A stretch of DNA of 10,013 bases from Anaerolineaceae bacterium. Its GTDB lineage: Bacteria > Chloroflexota > Anaerolineae > Anaerolineales > Anaerolineaceae. The position numbers were made by a program, and so were the translations under genes. The stretch is from NCBI GenBank assembly GCA_011620445.1, contig WOZB01000249.1, positions 2,884 through 12,896 on the forward strand, in the 5' to 3' direction. Under the pieces are notes generated by a model that did no database searches, was not told the origin of the DNA, and saw only the letters and a list, made by a program, of their open reading frames with translations. Positions 1 to 6,557 of this stretch are shown here, one piece after another (position 1 is the stretch's first letter; each line of letters begins with the position of its first letter).

Positions 1-973
1 GAATGGCGAAGAAGGTCTCGAAGCTTTCATCCAATGGTTTTTCGATTGTCTGATAGTAATCCTGCACTGCTTGTTTTAAGTTTTCACCGCTCTCAAAGTA
101 AAATTCTGTCCTCTCCAGCCCATTTGTGAGCACTGGCGCAGGAAGCTGAAATTGATCCTTGACTTCAGCTACTGCAGCTACTGGATTGTTTGAGACAATT
201 GAGAGGGCTTTTTCCAATTCTGCATTGAAGGTCTTGACCCAATTAACATTGGATTCCAGGAAGGATTTTTTAGCGAAGGCAGCAACTTGTGGGTAGCCTT
301 GCTTACTACCAGTGATTTTATTCCATTCCTCAAAATAGCTGGGACCGAGTTTGAAACATGCTTGGTCGCTGAGAGCAGAGACACTGGGTTCGCCCAAAGC
401 AACCAAAACATTCTGACCCTGTTTGATTAATGCAGTAGACGTGTCAAACGGAGCATAAATTGGGGTCACGTCTTTTTTCCATTCCAATCCTGCTTTTGAA
501 ACGAAATATGCAGTCGTCTCTTCTAAAGGAGAACCCTCAAACGGTATATAAACTTCCTTACCTTTCAATTCAGAAAAGTCCTTCACTTCGATATTGCACC
601 CTACAAGGTAAGAAAGACCGGAAACGCTGGAATTGAATACCTGAATTGGGACCTGGTTGCGGAACATATCCACACCGACTGATAAGCCGGTGACCAGGAC
701 AGTGTTCTCATCTTTAATGAATTGTGCTGAAGCTTGAGCATGGTTGGTAAAAAGGACGAGTTTGGTATTTGGTAAAGTTTTGACAGCCAGGATTAAGGGA
801 ATAGAACTGGTTGAAGAAGGTGCAAAAATTGTAATTTCTCTTGCAGATGTAAATTCGGAGGTAGCAACAGTATTCTCTGTTGGGAGGGTTGGAGAGGATT
901 CAACAGGGGCTGGCACCTCGCAAGCGCTAAGCAGAAAACTGATAACCAGGCACAAAAATATTAGTTTTTTCAA
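1..973 (-). CDS. ABC transporter solute-binding lipoprotein, NitT/TauT (NMT1-like) type, 3' end cut by window edge
   Basis: An open frame of 324 codons runs without a stop to the left edge. Start is TTG at 973-971, preceded by a purine-rich AAAGGGAA seven bases upstream; the only nearby ATG is out of frame and soon stops. The protein opens with MKK, a hydrophobic stretch and a lipobox LSAC, with Cys18 as the lipidation site, so it should be an exported lipoprotein. A Ser/Thr/Pro-rich linker (about 20-45) follows. The body resembles periplasmic-binding folds of the nitrate/taurine/thiamine-precursor family: a beta strand around 46-52, the FSELKGKEVYIP segment (133-144) followed by GSPLEE, and 'GLEWKKDVTPIY' (162-173). 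Family members are about 320-340 residues, so only a few residues are probably missing. No permease or ATPase gene is visible on this side; they may lie beyond the left edge. The ligand cannot be told. Family assignment is from sequence resemblance only. Confidence 0.85.
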   Translation of the reverse strand, partial: MKKLIFLCLVISFLLSACEVPAPVESSPTLPTENTVATSEFTSAREITIFAPSSTSSIPLILAVKTLPNTKLVLFTNHAQASAQFIKDENTVLVTGLSVGVDMFRNQVPIQVFNSSVSGLSYLVGCNIEVKDFSELKGKEVYIPFEGSPLEETTAYFVSKAGLEWKKDVTPIYAPFDTSTALIKQGQNVLVALGEPSVSALSDQACFKLGPSYFEEWNKITGSKQGYPQVAAFAKKSFLESNVNWVKTFNAELEKALSIVSNNPVAAVAEVKDQFQLPAPVLTNGLERTEFYFESGENLKQAVQDYYQTIEKPLDESFETFFAI

Positions 974-1029
974 AAAGGCTTTCCCTTTGCATTTATTAAT
1001 AATAAGTAGGTGACTGTTATTTCGCAGCG

Positions 1030-1059
1030 ATTATATCCCACTTGAGAAATTCATCACAA
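1030..1059 (-). promoter_or_regulatory. Putative sigma-70-type promoter for the solute-binding lipoprotein
   Basis: On the minus strand a perfect TATAAT (plus positions 1030-1035) lies 18 bp downstream of TTGTGA (1054-1059), four of six matches to the -35 consensus. Transcription would begin near 1023, giving a leader of roughly 50 bases before the TTG start. Pattern-based only. Confidence 0.55.
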
Positions 1060-1064
1060 ATAAA

Positions 1065-1096
1065 TTGCTTTCGAGGCTTCAAGGTTTGATTATAAT
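1065..1096 (+). promoter_or_regulatory. Putative promoter for hisS
   Basis: A perfect TATAAT at 1091-1096 sits 24 bases before the hisS ATG. The best -35 candidate, TTGCTT at 1065-1070, is 20 bp away, which is longer than ideal, so the -35 is uncertain. Initiation would be near 1103, giving a leader of only about 17 bases that still includes the AAAGG ribosome-binding site at 1109-1113. Arranged divergently with the lipoprotein promoter. Confidence 0.45.
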
Positions 1097-1119
1097 CAGA
1101 GGAAAAACAAAGGCTTTCT

Positions 1120-2382
1120 ATGAAAACTATAGTCAAGAGTGTAAAAGGAACGCGCGATTTTTATCCGGATGAAATGGCGAAAAGACAATGGATTTATGGC
1201 CATTTAAAGACGGTCTCTGAGTCGTTTGGATACCAGCAGTATGATGGCCCATGCCTTGAAACCCTTGAGCTCTATGCCGCCAAATCGGGCGAAGAGTTGG
1301 TTAAGGAACAGTCCTTTGTTTTCAATGATCGCGGTGGAGATCTGATTACGCTCCGGCCGGAATTAACCCCCAGCTTAGCCAGGATGATCGCTGAAAAACA
1401 AAATGAATTGGTATTTCCCGCACGTTGGTGGTCTTATGGACCATTTTGGCGCTATGAACGGCCTCAGCGTGGGCGCACCCGGGAATTTTTCCAATGGAAT
1501 ATCGATCTGATTGGTTCTGATAGTGTTGAATCTGATGCCGAGCTGGCTGCTGTAGCCTGCAGTTTCATGCGCAGTGTGGGATTAAGCCCGGAGCAAGTAA
1601 AACTGCGTTACAACGATCGGCAACTTATGGATCAGGCTTTTTCAGAATTAGGCATTGATTCTGAAAGCAAGAGCGCATTGCTCAGATTGGTTGACCGTAT
1701 TGATAAACTTCCGGCAGACGTCTGGGAGGAAAAAGTATTGGGATTGGGTTTAGACCAAAGACAGCTAACAGCGCTCAAATCATTATTGGCTGATGTGAAT
1801 TTGTGGCAGCGATCAGAAAGGTTGGTTAAATTTGTTAGCTTAATGCGCAGCATGGGTCAGGTAGAGTATCTTGAATATGATCCCCGCACTATTCGTGGTT
1901 TGGACTACTACACTGGAATCGTCTTTGAAGCTTATGATGTAAATCAGGAATTCCGCGCAATCCTCGGAGGTGGCCACTACGGCAACCTGGTGGGTGATGT
2001 CGGCGGCGATCCGTTGCCCGGGGTCGGCTTTGCCATGGGAGACGTGGTGGTGCAATTAGTGCTTGAGCATTTTGGCCTAATTCCAGACATGAAAACCGAA
2101 ACAGAAACCATTTTTGTGACGGTATTTGATGACCAGACAAACCCTGAATCTCTCCGTATTGCCTCAGATTTGCGTTTAGCCGGGTTCAAGGTAGTAACTG
2201 CACTAGGTACAGAAAAATTAGGCAAGCAACTCAAATTTGCCGACCGCATCCGGGCTTCTAAAGCCCTGGTTATCGGACCTGATGAACTGGCTAAAGAAGA
2301 AGTGATGGTCAAAGACCTGCAAACGCACAGTCAATCCAGCGTACCCAGGGCTCAATTGGTGAGTTTTTTGCGCAATGAGTGA
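1120..2382 (+). CDS. hisS: Histidine--tRNA ligase (histidyl-tRNA synthetase)
   Basis: A 420-residue class II aminoacyl-tRNA synthetase that charges tRNA-His with histidine in the cytoplasm. Visible landmarks: KGTRDFYPDE (9-18) at the N-terminus, TLRPELTPSLAR (77-88), motif 2 starting RYERPQRGRTREFFQ (111-125), the HisRS-specific RGLDYYTG (259-266) with its catalytic Arg259, and motif 3 PGVGFAMGDVV (300-310). A C-terminal anticodon-binding domain follows from about 328 (IFVTVF... to the end). Length is typical. The ATG is preceded by AAAGG with six bases of spacing. Two usually conserved stretches differ: GGGHYGNLV where most family members have GGRYD, and GDVV where motif 3 normally carries an arginine (GxER). 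The GDVV form occurs, as I recall, in a lineage of bacterial HisRS; the His/Gly change in the other motif looks less usual. The gene for its cognate tRNA lies 49 bases downstream. Confidence 0.96.
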   Translation: MKTIVKSVKGTRDFYPDEMAKRQWIYGHLKTVSESFGYQQYDGPCLETLELYAAKSGEELVKEQSFVFNDRGGDLITLRPELTPSLARMIAEKQNELVFPARWWSYGPFWRYERPQRGRTREFFQWNIDLIGSDSVESDAELAAVACSFMRSVGLSPEQVKLRYNDRQLMDQAFSELGIDSESKSALLRLVDRIDKLPADVWEEKVLGLGLDQRQLTALKSLLADVNLWQRSERLVKFVSLMRSMGQVEYLEYDPRTIRGLDYYTGIVFEAYDVNQEFRAILGGGHYGNLVGDVGGDPLPGVGFAMGDVVVQLVLEHFGLIPDMKTETETIFVTVFDDQTNPESLRIASDLRLAGFKVVTALGTEKLGKQLKFADRIRASKALVIGPDELAKEEVMVKDLQTHSQSSVPRAQLVSFLRNE

Positions 2383-2390
2383 TATTTGGC

Positions 2391-2419
2391 TTGCAGCCTT
2401 AAACTCGCTGTGCTAAAAT
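2391..2419 (+). promoter_or_regulatory. Putative extended -10 promoter for tRNA-His
   Basis: TTGCAG (2391-2396, three of six -35 matches) and TAAAAT (2414-2419, five of six) are separated by exactly 17 bp, with TGC immediately before the -10, an extended -10 element. The expected start near 2426 is six bases before the tRNA. It begins just after the hisS stop, so the tRNA could be made both from here and by read-through from hisS. Confidence 0.6.
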
Positions 2420-2431
2420 ATGCGCCTACAT

Positions 2432-2504
2432 GGTGCCTATAGCTCAATGGCAGAGTACTTCACTGTGGATGAAGATGTTGAGGGTTCGACCCCCTCTAGG
2501 CACC
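2432..2504 (+). tRNA. trnH: tRNA-His (anticodon GTG)
   Basis: The full cloverleaf can be folded by eye. Acceptor GTGCCTA (2433-2439) pairs with TAGGCAC (2497-2503). The D stem is GCTC/GAGT. The anticodon stem CTTCA/TGAAG encloses loop CTGTGGA, with anticodon GTG at 2465-2467. The T stem GAGGG/CCCTC encloses TTCGACC. The extra G at position -1 (2432) faces C73 (2504), the identity pair of tRNA-His, so it is genomically encoded. The following bases are CAG, so the CCA tail is not fully encoded and must be added or completed after transcription. It lies directly downstream of hisS, its synthetase. Confidence 0.97.
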
Positions 2505-2575
2505 CAGCAATATTTATCTACCCCTGATTTATTAATCTAATTTCTTGCTTAATGCATAAACGAATGCCGAATCTG

Positions 2576-2584
2576 TGGCATAAT
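2576..2584 (+). promoter_or_regulatory. Putative extended -10 promoter for the ileS T-box operon
   Basis: TGG followed by CATAAT (2579-2584) makes an extended -10 element (TGn plus a five-of-six hexamer). No good -35 lies 16-18 bp upstream, which extended -10 promoters can tolerate. Initiation near 2591 coincides with the start of the foldable T-box leader. Confidence 0.5.
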
Positions 2585-2590
2585 TGTGGC

Positions 2591-2836
2591 GACGCATTGA
2601 AAGAGAAGAGTATGTCTATCTCTACCGTAAAGGGAGCCTGAGAAAGTGAAACCAGGCCGGCAAGTAGACTGAACATCACTCTGGAGCAGCAAGCTGAAGC
2701 CTTGGCCATTAAGCGAGCCGGAAGCGCACCGATAATGGCGCAATTGCTGAAAAGCAGACTGAGAGCCCGCCAAAACGGGAACCAGGGTGGTACCGCGAGC
2801 ACAAACTCGTCCCTGATATGGACGAGTTTTATTTTT
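2591..2836 (+). promoter_or_regulatory. T-box riboswitch leader, isoleucine specific, upstream of ileS
   Basis: T-box leaders bind uncharged tRNA and allow transcription of the downstream gene. Stem I can be traced: AGAGT (2607-2611) pairs with ACTCT (2678-2682), and GTCTA (2614-2618) with TAGAC (2665-2669). The specifier loop between them holds ATC at 2675-2677, followed by the usual purine; ATC is an isoleucine codon, matching ileS. The distal arm GCCTG/CAGGC (2636-2640, 2653-2657) with an upstream AGGGAG is typical. Stem II is GCCATTA/TAATGGC (2705-2711, 2733-2739). Stem III is CCCG/CGGG (2766-2779). The hallmark T-box AGGGTGGTACCGCG is at 2784-2797; its TGGT bulge would pair with the A-ending acceptor of tRNA-Ile. 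Antiterminator CAGGG/CCCTG (2783-2787, 2811-2815) excludes the terminator. The exact 5' end is inferred. Confidence 0.95.
2803..2836 (+). terminator. Rho-independent terminator of the T-box leader (conditional)
   Basis: A 10-bp stem AAACTCGTCC / GGACGAGTTT (2803-2812, 2820-2829) with a 7-base loop is followed by a T-rich run to 2836. Its 5' arm shares bases with the 3' half of the antiterminator, so the two structures are mutually exclusive. With charged tRNA-Ile abundant, transcription should stop here before ileS. Confidence 0.92.
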
Positions 2837-2871
2837 TAATACTCCCGGAGTTAAGGGAGAGAAGAGGCAGA

Positions 2872-5800
2872 ATGTTCAAACCAGTTACTCCAAAATTTAA
2901 TGCCCAGGCATTGGAAGAAGGCAAGATCGAATTTTGGAATAAAAATGAAATCTTCAAAAAATCATCCGATCAACGCCGCGATCGCAAACCTTTTGTCATG
3001 TATGAAGGACCGCCAACAGCCAACGGCAAACCAGGCATCCATCATGTAATCGGCAGAGTCTATAAGGACATGTTCCCGCGATACAAGACCATGCAGGGCT
3101 ACTATGTTGACCGCCGAGGCGGTTGGGACACACATGGACTTCCAGTGGAGATTGAGGTCGAGCGAAAGCTTGGTTTTACCAATAAAGCTCAAATTGAAGA
3201 ATATGGCATCGCGAAGTTCAACGAGCTGTGTAAAGAATCTGCCATGAGTCGCATCCATGACTGGGAGAAGATGACTGAACGCATTGGCTACTGGGTGGAT
3301 TTTGACAGGGCTTACATCACTTTTAAGAATGAATACATCGAATCGGTCTGGTGGCTGCTCAAACAGATTTGGGATAAAGATTTGCTCTATCAGGGCTACA
3401 AGGTTGTGCCTTACTGCCCACGCTGTGGCACACCGCTTTCGGACCATGAAGTGGCTCAAGGTTATCAGGATGCAGATGACCCCTCCGTCTACATTCGTTT
3501 CCCATTAGTGGATGAACCTGGCACGTACTTTCTTGTATGGACAACTACGCCATGGACTTTACCAGCTAACGTGGCCATCGCCGTAAACCCGGAGCTGGAA
3601 TATGCGCTGGTTACTCGCGAAGACGGTGTTGAGGATGAAAAACTAATCCTTGCTAAGGACTTGATTCCAGCCGTTTTTGGCGATACCCCCATGAAGGTGC
3701 TGAAAACCTTCAAAGGCAAAGCATTGAAGGGCAAGAAATACAATCCGCTTTACAAGTTCCTACCCTTTGAAAAAGAAGGCCATTATATTATCCTGGCAGA
3801 TTACGTAACGACGACGGAGGGTACTGGCCTGGTGCATACTGCGCCGGCTTTTGGCGCAGACGACTTTGCGATGGCGCAGAAGTATGACTTACCTTTCCTG
3901 ATGACCATTAACGATGAGGGTAAATTCCGGCGTGAAATTGGTCCCTGGGCAGGTGTATTCGTCAAGGATGCAGACCCGGACATCACTGAAGACCTGAGGC
4001 GACGCGGTTTACTTTTCAAATCTGGAAGAATGACCCATACCTATCCCTTCTGCTGGCGATGTGATACGCCCTTACTCTACATGGCCAGGCCAAGCTGGTT
4101 GATCCGCACAAGTGCCAAAAAAGACCGCCTGGTTGAACTTAATCAGGGTATTAATTGGATTCCCGATAACATCAAAAATGGCCGCTTTGGCAATTGGCTT
4201 GAGAATAATATCGATTGGGCCTTAGGTCGCAACCGCTTCTGGGGGACCCCGTTACCCGTTTGGGAATGCCAGAGCTGCCATAAACAGCTTTGTGTCGGCT
4301 CCGTCGATGAAATGAGTGAGTTGGCCGGTAGAGATTTACATGGCTCAGACCTGCACCGGCCGCAAGTCGATGAAATTACTTTCGCCTGTCCCTCTTGTAA
4401 ATCCGGAGTCATGCAGAGGGTCAAAGAACTCATTGACGTCTGGTTTGATTCCGGTTCCATGCCCTCAGCACAGTGGCATTATCCCTTTGAAAATCAAGAA
4501 GCGTTCAAGAGTCAATTTCCGGCAGACTTCATCTGTGAAGCCATCGACCAAACCCGCGGTTGGTTCTATTCCCTGCTGGCAGTCAACACGCTGGTTTTTG
4601 ATGAAGCCCCTTACAAAAATGTGATTTGTTACGGACATATCCTGGATGGTGAAGGCAAGAAGATGTCCAAACATCTCGGGAATATCATTGACCCATGGGA
4701 TGTGATCACCGCCCATGGTGCGGATGCCATCCGCTGGTATATGGTCACCTCCAGCCCGCCGGCTAATTCGCGCCTGTTCAGTACAGATTTAGTTGGTGAG
4801 GTGGTGCGCACTTTTATGCTGCCATTGTGGAATACTTACTCCTTTTTTGTGACCTATGCCAATTTGGACGGTTGGACACCTGAGAATGCCTTTATCCCAA
4901 AATTCAGCGATCTGGATGATTGGCTTTTGGCGACCTTGAACCAGGTAGTCAAGGATGTCACCAAAGCCTATGAAGAGTACGACGTGACCGGAGCAACCCG
5001 CCCAATTGCAGCTTTTGTGGAAAATCTTTCCAATTGGTTCTTAAGGCGTTCACGCAGGCGTTTCTGGAAGAGCGAATCCGATGCCGATAAGGCCGCAGCT
5101 TATGAAACGCTATACACAGCATTGAAGACAATTTCATTGTTACTGGCCCCTGCCATGCCTTTCATGGCTGAGGAGCTCTATCAAAACCTGGTGCGTTCCT
5201 TCGACAATTCAGCGCCTGAATCCGTGCACCTTGCAGATTGGCCTAAGGTCGATGAAAGCTTGTTAAATGAAAAACTGGTAAAAGAAATGGCCATCGTTAT
5301 GCAATTGGCATCACTCGGCCATGCTGCCCGCAACAAATCCAGTGTTAAAGTACGCCAACCTCTGGGGGAAGTGGCCTTTGCTCTTGGGACAGCTGAAGAA
5401 GCTGAGGTGGTCAGTAAATATTCTGATCTTCTGACTGACGAACTGAACGTCAAACGTGTGCGGTTGCTGAATAATGCCAACGAAGCTGTAAGTTATCGCA
5501 TAAATCCGTTACCCAAACAACTGGGACAAAAATATAAAGGTTTAGCCCCCAAGGTACGCCAGGCGATTTTGGAACTGCCAGCCGATGAAAGTGCAAAACG
5601 ATTGCTCGACGGATTGAACCTGGTTGTACATGTAGAAGGCAGTTATTACGAAATAATGCCTGAGGAAGTTGAAGTTCATACCGAATCACAAGCTGGCTTC
5701 TCAGTGGCTTCAGATGGTCCTTACCTGGCTGCCCTGGATACCACGATGACTAAGGATTTGATACTCGAAGGCCTATCCCGCGAATTTATACGCCACGTGC

Positions 5801-6042
5801 AGTCTTTGCGTAAAGACGCGGGTTTTGAGATTTCAGATCGCATCTGCGTGACGTATAAGGCTTCTGAGGACTTAAGTACGGCTGTAGAGACTCACCGCGA
5901 CTTTATTATGAGTGAGACCCTGGCTCTTAAATTAGAAGCCGGGGAAGGTGACGAACGCTGGGTGCAACAGGATGATGAATTCGACGGCAACAAGCTGTCG
6001 CTATTTATCCGCAAACCCGCCGTCTATGGAGATTCCCGATGA
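2872..6042 (+). CDS. ileS: Isoleucine--tRNA ligase, type 2 (eukaryote/archaea-like), with swapped HIGH motif
   Basis: Charges tRNA-Ile with isoleucine in the cytoplasm; 1056 residues, the size of IleRS2 rather than the shorter typical bacterial IleRS1. Type 2 signatures include GGWDTHGLPVEIEVERKLG (83-101). The editing (CP1) domain shows TTTPWTLPAN (224-233) and GTGLVHTAPAFGADDF (317-332). Cys pairs C182/C185, C394/C397, C466/C469 and C506/C509 look metal binding. The second class I signature KMSKH is at 597-601, and the anticodon-binding domain and C-terminal extension follow. The first class I signature, normally HxGH, reads GIHH at 55-58. IleRS2 enzymes are generally less sensitive to mupirocin, and the swapped form is reported for hyper-resistant ones. 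The start is ATG 2872, after AAGAGG (2862-2867); an in-frame ATG at 2818 lies in the terminator loop and adds 18 unrelated residues. No second ileS is visible, so this may be the housekeeping enzyme. Its stop overlaps the lspA start (ATGA). Confidence 0.97.
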   Translation: MFKPVTPKFNAQALEEGKIEFWNKNEIFKKSSDQRRDRKPFVMYEGPPTANGKPGIHHVIGRVYKDMFPRYKTMQGYYVDRRGGWDTHGLPVEIEVERKLGFTNKAQIEEYGIAKFNELCKESAMSRIHDWEKMTERIGYWVDFDRAYITFKNEYIESVWWLLKQIWDKDLLYQGYKVVPYCPRCGTPLSDHEVAQGYQDADDPSVYIRFPLVDEPGTYFLVWTTTPWTLPANVAIAVNPELEYALVTREDGVEDEKLILAKDLIPAVFGDTPMKVLKTFKGKALKGKKYNPLYKFLPFEKEGHYIILADYVTTTEGTGLVHTAPAFGADDFAMAQKYDLPFLMTINDEGKFRREIGPWAGVFVKDADPDITEDLRRRGLLFKSGRMTHTYPFCWRCDTPLLYMARPSWLIRTSAKKDRLVELNQGINWIPDNIKNGRFGNWLENNIDWALGRNRFWGTPLPVWECQSCHKQLCVGSVDEMSELAGRDLHGSDLHRPQVDEITFACPSCKSGVMQRVKELIDVWFDSGSMPSAQWHYPFENQEAFKSQFPADFICEAIDQTRGWFYSLLAVNTLVFDEAPYKNVICYGHILDGEGKKMSKHLGNIIDPWDVITAHGADAIRWYMVTSSPPANSRLFSTDLVGEVVRTFMLPLWNTYSFFVTYANLDGWTPENAFIPKFSDLDDWLLATLNQVVKDVTKAYEEYDVTGATRPIAAFVENLSNWFLRRSRRRFWKSESDADKAAAYETLYTALKTISLLLAPAMPFMAEELYQNLVRSFDNSAPESVHLADWPKVDESLLNEKLVKEMAIVMQLASLGHAARNKSSVKVRQPLGEVAFALGTAEEAEVVSKYSDLLTDELNVKRVRLLNNANEAVSYRINPLPKQLGQKYKGLAPKVRQAILELPADESAKRLLDGLNLVVHVEGSYYEIMPEEVEVHTESQAGFSVASDGPYLAALDTTMTKDLILEGLSREFIRHVQSLRKDAGFEISDRICVTYKASEDLSTAVETHRDFIMSETLALKLEAGEGDERWVQQDDEFDGNKLSLFIRKPAVYGDSR

Positions 6043-6557
6043 AACGGATAGCACAGCGTTTACTCCTACTCGTGCCGATTGCTGCTATTGTCATAGGCTT
6101 GGATCAGTGGACAAAAATGCTGGTTCGCGAGGCTATTCCAGTTGGTGGGAGTATTGCGCCTGTCAGCTTCATGGGTGATTTTTTCCAGATCTTGCATTGG
6201 AAGAATACAGGTGCAGCTTTTGGGATTTTTCAGAATGCCAATCTGATTCTGATGGTCCTCAGCAGTTTGATTGTCGTGGTTTTAACTTGGTATTACTTTT
6301 CGATGAAGGAAAATAACTTGCTCATCCGGATTGGTCTATCACTGGCTATCGGAGGCGCTCTTGGTAACCTCATTGACCGTATAACCCGGGGCTATGTGAC
6401 GGATTTTCTTTCATTTGGTCGTTTCCCGATATTTAATGTTGGCGATTCTGCAGTTACTGTAGGGGTAGGATTAATGGTATTGGCTTTACTGCTCGAATCC
6501 AGAGGTAAGAATGCTGCGCTCGAGGAATCAGTGGCGGCCAAGGACGAAAATGGCTGA
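6039..6557 (+). CDS. lspA: Lipoprotein signal peptidase (signal peptidase II)
   Basis: An inner-membrane aspartic protease that removes signal peptides of lipid-modified prolipoproteins just before the lipobox cysteine. The 172-residue protein has four hydrophobic segments (about 8-21, 67-84, 95-110 and 136-152). Family motifs are in order: LDQWTK (21-26), NTGAAFGIF (56-64), GNLIDR (109-114), VTDF (120-123) and FNVGD (132-136). The two catalytic aspartates are therefore Asp113 and Asp136; the second motif has Gly in place of the usual Ala (FNxAD). The start ATG shares ATGA with the ileS stop, with GGAGA (6028-6032) six bases upstream. This implies translational coupling. ileS-lspA and lspA-rluD adjacency are each common in bacteria. 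The lipoprotein at 1-973 would be one of its substrates. Confidence 0.96.
   Translation: MKRIAQRLLLLVPIAAIVIGLDQWTKMLVREAIPVGGSIAPVSFMGDFFQILHWKNTGAAFGIFQNANLILMVLSSLIVVVLTWYYFSMKENNLLIRIGLSLAIGGALGNLIDRITRGYVTDFLSFGRFPIFNVGDSAVTVGVGLMVLALLLESRGKNAALEESVAAKDENG

Noticed and set aside
201..217. Cys-rich stretch around the PLP lysine of threonine aldolase (residue numbers 201-217 of that protein) as a possible metal site
   Set aside because: SKGLCxPVGSV-type sequences are, as far as I recall, normal in threonine aldolases; there is no pattern of spaced Cys/His suggesting metal binding.
744..1013. 89-codon plus-strand ORF
   Set aside because: It is antisense to the lipoprotein N-terminal region, which has a signal peptide, lipobox and continuous family-like sequence; the plus-strand product shows no domain-like features.
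2505..2575. Possible terminator or second small RNA between tRNA-His and the T-box
   Set aside because: No stable hairpin followed by a T run is visible; only AT-rich sequence and a short palindrome ATGCAT.
2518..2802. Two minus-strand ORFs (94 and 74 codons) across the region before ileS
   Set aside because: They lie opposite the T-box leader, whose stems and T-box core fully explain the sequence constraint.
2962..3459. 165-codon minus-strand ORF within ileS
   Set aside because: Antisense shadow of strongly conserved IleRS motifs; no recognisable domain and no convincing ribosome-binding site.
6511..6549. Upstream ATG giving RluD 13 extra residues
   Set aside because: Those residues are the lspA C-terminus in another frame; ATG 6550 has the better ribosome-binding site and begins next to the S4 domain.
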